This document shows positions 1-3,855 of a DNA stretch of 6,550 nt, piece after piece. The stretch's first letter is position 1. The number at the start of each line of letters is the position of its first letter. A program made the position numbers and the translations under genes. This stretch comes from Opitutales bacterium (GTDB lineage: Bacteria; Verrucomicrobiota; Verrucomicrobiia; Opitutales; JAFGAQ01), in the NCBI GenBank assembly GCA_028704125.1, contig JAQVLM010000189.1, forward strand, positions 1 to 6,550. Reading direction: 5' to 3'. The notes beneath the pieces were generated by a model that was given only the letters and a program-made list of their open reading frames with translations, searched no databases and had not been told where the DNA came from.

Positions 1-58
1 CCTCCAGGGCAACCTTGGCTTTGAACTCGGCACTGAATGAGCGGCGTTTCTTGGACAT
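1..58 (-). CDS. IS3-family transposase OrfA, N-terminal fragment
   Basis: The minus strand encodes MSKKRRSFSAEFKAKVALE and then runs off the window. This basic start followed by (Y/F)-S-x-E-F-K-x-K-V-A-L-E is the classic opening of IS3/IS911-type OrfA proteins. In that family it begins the helix-turn-helix DNA-binding domain (transposase_8 / HTH_Tnp_1) that recognises the inverted repeats. In the full element OrfA is normally followed by an overlapping OrfB with a DDE catalytic domain, joined by -1 frameshifting; neither is visible here. The start at 58 is supported by the AAAGGAG sequence 8 bases upstream. The gene continues beyond position 1, so it is truncated by the window and not necessarily broken. 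Confidence 0.85.
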   Translation of the reverse strand, partial: MSKKRRSFSAEFKAKVALE

Positions 59-66
59 GCTTTTTT

Positions 67-73
67 CTCCTTT
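67..73 (-). promoter_or_regulatory. Ribosome binding site of the IS3 orfA
   Basis: The minus strand reads AAAGGAG here, 8 bases upstream of the ATG at 58-56. The strong match to the anti-Shine-Dalgarno sequence fixes the transposase start. Confidence 0.75.
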
Positions 74-100
74 TTGGTAGTGTGTTCATAGCTTGCCCTC

Positions 101-126
101 CTGTCCAGTTTTCCGGGGCCACTTCA
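101..126 (-). repeat. Terminal inverted repeat of the IS3-family element
   Basis: Read on the minus strand from 126, the sequence starts TGAAGTGGCCCCGG and continues GAAAACTGGACAG. This pattern (TGA-x-x-TGGCCCCGG, an A-run, then a GGACA core) resembles terminal repeats of IS3-family elements. Only one copy is in the window, so the inner limit at about 101 is approximate. The outer tip at 126 is the inferred junction with the host DNA. Confidence 0.65.
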
Positions 127-177
127 AATGAAATATCCTTTCCGGCATCTGAATTATTGATCTATCCATTGAATAAT

Positions 178-954
178 ATGTTAGGGAAACGATACATTCG
201 CGATCTTACTACCAGCCTTTGTAAAGACATATTTTACCTTCGCAAGTCATCCCGACCAAAAAAGATACTTTTTGACCATCTACCCAAATGCGCAGGATCT
301 TCCCTAAATAGTTTTCTCAAATCCCACTTTCCTAATAGACTCATTTTCTGCACGGATGGATATCACAATGCTGAATCAGTCGAACTTTTCAAAAGTTACC
401 CCGAACCCAAAAGACACAGCTTCGCCCTTATTACCGGGCACCGGACTAATGAGCTAATTTCTTGCGCAAGTCCCGAATGTATCAAGATTACCGTTCTTAG
501 AGACCCAGTAGAACGAATCATATCACATTATTATTACGCTAAATCCAACACATTTCACTATCTTTATGACACAATTCATAAACATAAAATATCCCTTAAA
601 GAATATGCGTGCTCCGGACTAAGCGAGGAACTTCAAAATTGGTATGTTATTCATTTTTCAGGGCTTTCACACCTTGATATCCAGAAGCAACCCGAGGAGG
701 CGATTAAAACCGCATATAAAGAAATTGAAAATCGATATGATTGTGTTGGGTTTTTGGACAAAATTGATGTATTTGTCAAAGATCTTAAACGTAAAGCAAA
801 CCTAACTAAAGAATTTGGCAATTTTCGCGAGAATACCACAAAAGGAAAACCCACAGTGTCTACAATTCCAGCAGATGTCATTCAAACAATAGAGATTGAG
901 AATAAATTGGACATTGCTTTATATAATATGATCAAATCCCGAATAGCATATTAG
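178..954 (+). CDS. Sulfotransferase family protein (Sulfotransfer_2-like)
   Basis: Probable PAPS-dependent sulfotransferase of the carbohydrate/heparan-sulfate 2-O type, moving sulfate from PAPS to a hydroxyl on a sugar. From the ATG at 178 it has 258 residues. FDHLPKCAGSSL (about 32-43) matches the 5'-phosphosulfate-binding loop, with the Lys and Ser that contact PAPS. ITGHR (85-89) and VLRDPVERIISHY (106-118) match the central segment and the 3'-phosphate-binding motif (RDP, then a Ser). NFRENTTKGKPT (215-226) sits where the family often has a C-terminal PAPS-loop segment. The frame stays open back to an ATG at 37, but its first 30 codons lie wholly in the IS end and that ATG has no ribosome binding site. 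The start at 178 also lacks a clear one; TTG at 157 or 169 are alternatives. The gene is far more AT-rich than its neighbours, suggesting horizontal acquisition, and the IS may have removed its original 5' end or promoter. The acceptor is unknown; surface polysaccharide is a guess. Confidence 0.72.
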   Translation: MLGKRYIRDLTTSLCKDIFYLRKSSRPKKILFDHLPKCAGSSLNSFLKSHFPNRLIFCTDGYHNAESVELFKSYPEPKRHSFALITGHRTNELISCASPECIKITVLRDPVERIISHYYYAKSNTFHYLYDTIHKHKISLKEYACSGLSEELQNWYVIHFSGLSHLDIQKQPEEAIKTAYKEIENRYDCVGFLDKIDVFVKDLKRKANLTKEFGNFRENTTKGKPTVSTIPADVIQTIEIENKLDIALYNMIKSRIAY

Positions 955-985
955 AGCCAAAACCGCATTCCGACCGTCCATTTTT

Positions 986-2014
986 CTAAGCTTCGACGAG
1001 TAATGGGCCTTCCTGATACCGGCCCATCACGCGGAACTTTGCGTAGCGGCTCTCCCGCAAGGCACTTGGAGTCATCGCCGAAAGATCGCGGAGATCCTCT
1101 GAAATACACTCCGAGACCCGCTTTGCGGCCATGTCAGGATCGTTGTGTGCACCGCCCCTTGGTTCCGGGACCACACGATCCGCGACTCCGAGCTTCACCA
1201 GATTATGGGCATCCAGCCGCAGCGCCTCGGCTGCATCCGGAGCATGCGCCCGGTCTTTCCAAAGGATTGCCGCGCATCCCTCGGGAGAGATCACCGAGTA
1301 ATAGGCGTTTTCCAAAATCGAAACACGGTTGGCCACCGCAATCCCCAGCGCACCACCGGATCCGCCCTCTCCGATGATGATCGTAACCACCGGAACCGTC
1401 AACTGGCTCATCCCACGGATGTTCACGGCTATTGCCTCGGCCACATGCCGCTCCTCAGCCCCAATCCCCGGATAGGCCCCCGGAGTGTCCACCAAGGTGA
1501 TCAACGGCAACCTGAACTTTTCAGCCTGTCGCATCATCCGTAGAGCCTTGCGGTATCCCTCCGGATGCGGGCATCCAAAGTTGCGCTTCAGGTTTGCCTT
1601 CGTATCGCGCCCTTTCTGGTGACCCATCACCATTACGGGTTCACCATTAAAAAATGCGGGCCCTGCCACGATAGCAGCATCGTCCTTGAAAAGGCGATCG
1701 CCATGCAACTCCTGAAAATCCGTAAAAACACGCTGAACATAATCCAGCGTGGTCGGCCTGCGCGGATGCCTCGCAATTTGAACCCGCTGCCATGATGTCA
1801 ACGATGCGTAGATCTCGTCCTTTGTGTGCTCGATCTTGGCCTCGAGAGCCACAATTTCCCGTTCCATATCCAGCTTGGATGTCCTCGAGCTATCGCGCAA
1901 CGAGGCAACCTGCTTTTCAAGGACCTGAATCGGTTTTTCAAATTCGAGCACAAACTCGGTCTTGTTCATGGGGGCAATGAAGGTCGAAGTCTGCCATTTG
2001 TCAATGTGCCCCAT
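986..2014 (-). CDS. accA: Acetyl-CoA carboxylase carboxyltransferase subunit alpha
   Basis: AccA pairs with AccD to form the carboxyltransferase that moves the carboxyl group from carboxybiotin-BCCP to acetyl-CoA, giving malonyl-CoA, the first committed step of fatty acid synthesis in the cytoplasm. The 342 residues align with the family throughout: an N-terminal coiled region with LEFEKPIQVLEKQV (23-36), WQRVQIARHPRRPTTLDYV (75-93), GHQKGRDTK (131-139), PEGYRKA (151-157), DTPGAYPG (176-183), the oxyanion-type loop GEGGSGGA (215-222), SPEGCAAILW (243-252) and PEPRGGAH (283-290). The usual length is about 315-325. The extra N-terminal residues depend on the start: ATG at 2014 has an AAAGGA 8 bases upstream, whereas ATG at 1969 (MNKTEF, 327 residues) matches family length better but has no ribosome binding site. 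I chose 2014 on that basis. It is divergent from ftsY and no accD is nearby. All catalytic motifs are intact. Confidence 0.97.
   Translation of the reverse strand: MGHIDKWQTSTFIAPMNKTEFVLEFEKPIQVLEKQVASLRDSSRTSKLDMEREIVALEAKIEHTKDEIYASLTSWQRVQIARHPRRPTTLDYVQRVFTDFQELHGDRLFKDDAAIVAGPAFFNGEPVMVMGHQKGRDTKANLKRNFGCPHPEGYRKALRMMRQAEKFRLPLITLVDTPGAYPGIGAEERHVAEAIAVNIRGMSQLTVPVVTIIIGEGGSGGALGIAVANRVSILENAYYSVISPEGCAAILWKDRAHAPDAAEALRLDAHNLVKLGVADRVVPEPRGGAHNDPDMAAKRVSECISEDLRDLSAMTPSALRESRYAKFRVMGRYQEGPLLVEA
1003..1027 (-). other. Hairpin at the 3' end of accA
   Basis: ATGGGCC (1003-1009) and GGCCCAT (1021-1027) form a perfect 7-bp stem around an 11-base loop, inside the last codons of accA. Neither strand has a T-run directly after it, so it is not a canonical Rho-independent terminator. 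It might stabilise the accA mRNA 3' end or slow polymerase between the two convergent genes. Chance is also possible, since the same bases encode protein. Confidence 0.25.
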
Positions 2015-2022
2015 GCGCTCCG

Positions 2023-2028
2023 TCCTTT
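2023..2028 (-). promoter_or_regulatory. Ribosome binding site deciding the accA start
   Basis: The minus strand reads AAAGGA here, 8 bases before the ATG at 2014-2012. A second partial match, GGAG, lies 3 bases from that ATG. The downstream alternative ATG at 1969 has nothing comparable, so this site favours the longer AccA. Confidence 0.55.
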
Positions 2029-2069
2029 ACTTTTCCCACGAATCCCCACAGAAACACAACCATAGCGGC

Positions 2070-2978
2070 ATGAGCAGATTATTCAGTTTCTTCAGATCCG
2101 GTTTCTCCAAAACCACCGAAAAAGTGGCGTCCGTCTTCAGCAGGCGAAAACTGGATGATGACACCATCAGCCTCATGGAGGAAACCCTCTACGGTGCGGA
2201 TTTCGGTCTCGAAACCACCGATGAGGTGATGGACGCGATCAAAAAAAGCTATCGGTCCGACAAGGAAATGCGGGACAAAGATCCCGCCGCGCTCGGAGTG
2301 AGCGTGTTAATGAACCGGCTTCAAGGAGCGGAAGGAAGACTCCCGGAGGCCGAAAGCAAACCACAGGTCATCTGCCTGATCGGGGTCAACGGTTCGGGAA
2401 AAACCACAACTGCCGCCAAGCTGGGAAAATGGCTGACCGACCAAGGGAAAACCGTCCTGATCGGAGCATGCGACACTTTTCGGGCCGCCGCGAACGAACA
2501 GCTCAAGACATGGTGCCAGCGGCTCGACTTGCCGCTCATTGCAAGCCAACAGGGGGCCGATGCGGCATCCGTCGCCTTTGATGCCTATCAGGCGGCCGCC
2601 CGCAGAGGGGCGGATTATCTGATCCTCGATACCGCCGGACGGCTGCACACCAAAAGCCACCTGATGGATGAGCTCACCAAGATCCGTCGCGTCCTCCAGA
2701 AGCTCAACCCGCAAGCCCCCGAACACAGTTGGCTCGTTGTAGACGGAAGCATTGGAACCAACTCCATTCTGCAGGCGCGCACCTTCAACGAAAGCTTCGG
2801 CCTAACCGGGTTGATCCTCACCAAACTCGACGGCACTTCCAAGGGCGGCGCGATCGTTGCGATATACCGCGAACTCGGGATCCCGGTCTACTTTGTTGGA
2901 CTGGGAGAAAAGCCTGAGGATCTCCGTTTGTTCGACAGCGAGGACTACGCTCACGCAATATTCGGACTTAAGGAATAG
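2070..2978 (+). CDS. ftsY: Signal recognition particle receptor FtsY
   Basis: FtsY is the membrane-associated GTPase that docks the SRP (Ffh-4.5S RNA)-ribosome complex at the Sec translocon. The 302-residue protein has a short basic N-terminus (MSRLFSFFRSGFSKTTEK), an N-domain helical bundle (about 20-95) and a complete G domain: Walker A GVNGSGKTT (105-113), CDTFRAAA (134-141), DTAGRLH (187-193), TKLDGTSKGG (251-260) and GLGEKPEDLRLF (277-288). GTSKGG and the CDTFRAAA insertion box separate SRP GTPases from other P-loop proteins. The long acidic A domain of E. coli FtsY is absent, as in many bacteria, so membrane contact probably uses the amphipathic N-terminus. Where most FtsY have DATTGQN, this protein reads DGSIGTN (225-231). 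The open frame extends upstream to 1962, but that would run antisense through accA; the start at 2070 begins the conserved N-terminus although its Shine-Dalgarno is weak. Confidence 0.96.
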   Translation: MSRLFSFFRSGFSKTTEKVASVFSRRKLDDDTISLMEETLYGADFGLETTDEVMDAIKKSYRSDKEMRDKDPAALGVSVLMNRLQGAEGRLPEAESKPQVICLIGVNGSGKTTTAAKLGKWLTDQGKTVLIGACDTFRAAANEQLKTWCQRLDLPLIASQQGADAASVAFDAYQAAARRGADYLILDTAGRLHTKSHLMDELTKIRRVLQKLNPQAPEHSWLVVDGSIGTNSILQARTFNESFGLTGLILTKLDGTSKGGAIVAIYRELGIPVYFVGLGEKPEDLRLFDSEDYAHAIFGLKE

Positions 2979-3015
2979 CCTTTGCGTCAGCACCAGCAAA
3001 AAGGGTGCAGAGGCA

Positions 3016-3047
3016 ATCATCCGGATGATGCGTCGCATCATCCGGAT
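3016..3047. repeat. Compound palindrome downstream of ftsY
   Basis: Two overlapping symmetries are visible. Positions 3016-3029, ATCATCCGGATGAT, are a perfect 14-base palindrome. Positions 3019-3047 are also symmetric: 14-base arms (ATCCGGATGATGCG at 3019-3032 and its complement at 3034-3047) flank a single central T. The block ATCATCCGGAT therefore also occurs twice in direct orientation (3016-3026 and 3037-3047). As RNA it would form a very stable hairpin about 40 bases after the ftsY stop, but no U-run follows on either strand, so it is not a textbook intrinsic terminator. It could be a REP-like interspersed repeat, a factor-dependent terminator or mRNA-stabilising structure, or a dyad operator for the gene at 3122. 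Confidence 0.8.
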
Positions 3048-3081
3048 CACAGCCGACGTCTGGTAAAAACGGAACAGAAAA

Positions 3082-3109
3082 TTGCAGAAAGACCGTTCGC
3101 CCTTACAAT
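3082..3109 (+). promoter_or_regulatory. Possible sigma70-type promoter of the TauE/DsbD-like gene
   Basis: TTGCAG (3082-3087) and TACAAT (3104-3109) are 16 bases apart. The -10 matches 5 of 6 consensus bases; the -35 only 3 of 6. Transcription would start about 3115-3117, leaving a leader of only about 5 bases before the ATG at 3122, consistent with the absence of a Shine-Dalgarno there. This is a pattern match only. Confidence 0.35.
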
Positions 3110-3121
3110 CATGCTCCATCC

Positions 3122-3832
3122 ATGCCTTTTCCCGATCTAACCGCCGGAGGACTCCATGCCTTCCTCGCCGGCATCATCACCAGCCCCCACTGCGTTGGAA
3201 TGTGTGGTCCGCTCTTCTGCGCGATGATACCGCTGAGGAATGAAACCCGCCCATCCAGTGGATTGTCCATTGAAGGATCCCAGATCGCCTACCATTCAGG
3301 ACGGGTCATTTCGTACAGTCTCCTCGGTTGGCTGGCCGGGACCCTCAGTCTTCGATTGATTGAGTGGTTCAAGTGGGATTTCTCTGTTTATTTCCCGTGG
3401 GTCCTGATCGGTTTTCTTCTCATTTTCGCGCTTGGAATGGATCGATGGCTGCCCAAAGGAATCCCCGGCTTCTCCCGCCGGTTATCGGGAATGATGAAGC
3501 TGCTTCGGAAGCTGCCCTCCTGGATTCCCTTTTTCGGAGTGGGGTTGTTTTCGCCGCTCCTGCCATGTGCCCCACTCTACATGGTTCTATGGGTCGCACT
3601 GGTATCCGGATCTCCGCTCTTCGGGATGCAGATCATGCTCGGATTCAGTCTAGGAACAATCCCGCTGCTGTGGCTCGCCCAAAGCCAATTCCTGAAATAC
3701 CGGGCGAAATGGGCCTCCCGATACGTGCGTTGGGTGCAGCGCGGACTCGCTGCCGTCGCAGCGCTGATCCTGGCAATCCGCTTTCTCATGGTCGGAGGAC
3801 CGCTGGAAGGCGGGGCCTGTATCGGCGGCTGA
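3122..3832 (+). CDS. Sulfite exporter TauE/SafE-family (DsbD_2-like) membrane protein
   Basis: A 236-residue polytopic inner-membrane protein with about six hydrophobic helices (near 8-36, 57-80, 90-106, 133-162, 165-187, 203-224). It carries the signatures of the family usually named 'sulfite exporter TauE/SafE' or DsbD_2/CcdA-like: SPHCVGMCGP (21-30), YHSGRVISYSLLG (57-69), LLPCAPLY (146-153) and GFSLGTIP (174-181). In the DsbD/CcdA superfamily one Cys in the first helix and one near LPC pass electrons across the membrane; here C24/C28 and C149 are candidates. Relatives in other bacteria often lie near cbb3 oxidase assembly or heavy-metal handling genes. None is visible here, so thiol-electron or metal transport is only inferred. 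Most relatives read LPCG; this one reads LPCA. A further Cys sits three residues from the C-terminus (GGACIGG). It has no clear ribosome binding site and may be read from a near-leaderless mRNA. The sulfite-export name should not be taken as demonstrated. Confidence 0.82.
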   Translation: MPFPDLTAGGLHAFLAGIITSPHCVGMCGPLFCAMIPLRNETRPSSGLSIEGSQIAYHSGRVISYSLLGWLAGTLSLRLIEWFKWDFSVYFPWVLIGFLLIFALGMDRWLPKGIPGFSRRLSGMMKLLRKLPSWIPFFGVGLFSPLLPCAPLYMVLWVALVSGSPLFGMQIMLGFSLGTIPLLWLAQSQFLKYRAKWASRYVRWVQRGLAAVAALILAIRFLMVGGPLEGGACIGG

Positions 3833-3855
3833 ACCACTCATCCGCCAGCGGCCAG

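Larger units (their letters stand above)
1..126 (-). mobile_element. One end of an IS3-family insertion sequence (partial)
   Basis: The first 126 bases look like the upstream terminus of an IS3-family element whose body lies outside the window to the left. Reading the minus strand from 126, there is a terminal inverted-repeat-like sequence starting 5'-TGAAGTGGCCCCGG and running to about 101, then a short leader, an AAAGGAG ribosome binding site and the start of an OrfA transposase gene. IS3-family ends characteristically begin TG and end CA; on the plus strand the element ends in CA at 125-126. The roughly 68-base distance from tip to OrfA start is plausible for this family. Base composition changes sharply to AT-rich immediately after 126, which supports the boundary. 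The other end, OrfB and the target duplication cannot be seen, so the subgroup and whether the element is intact are unknown. Confidence 0.8.

Noticed and set aside
961..985. Terminator between the sulfotransferase gene and accA, suggested by a run of T at 981-985
   Set aside because: There is no stable hairpin immediately before the T-run on the plus strand, and the run is short.
1962..2069. Longer FtsY start at 1962
   Set aside because: The extra 36 residues are antisense to the accA 5' end and resemble no FtsY N-terminus; the basic MSRLFSFF start at 2070 fits the family.
2307..2726. A 139-codon minus-strand frame within ftsY
   Set aside because: It is antisense to the conserved GTPase domain and has no independent signal.
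2990..3008. Small hairpin GCACC / GGTGC after ftsY as an intrinsic terminator
   Set aside because: The stem is only 5 bp with a 9-base loop and no following T-run, so it is too weak to call.
3824..3845. GGCGG / CCGCC stem between the convergent membrane protein and mannosidase genes as a bidirectional terminator
   Set aside because: The stem is 5 bp with a long loop and lacks T-runs on both sides.
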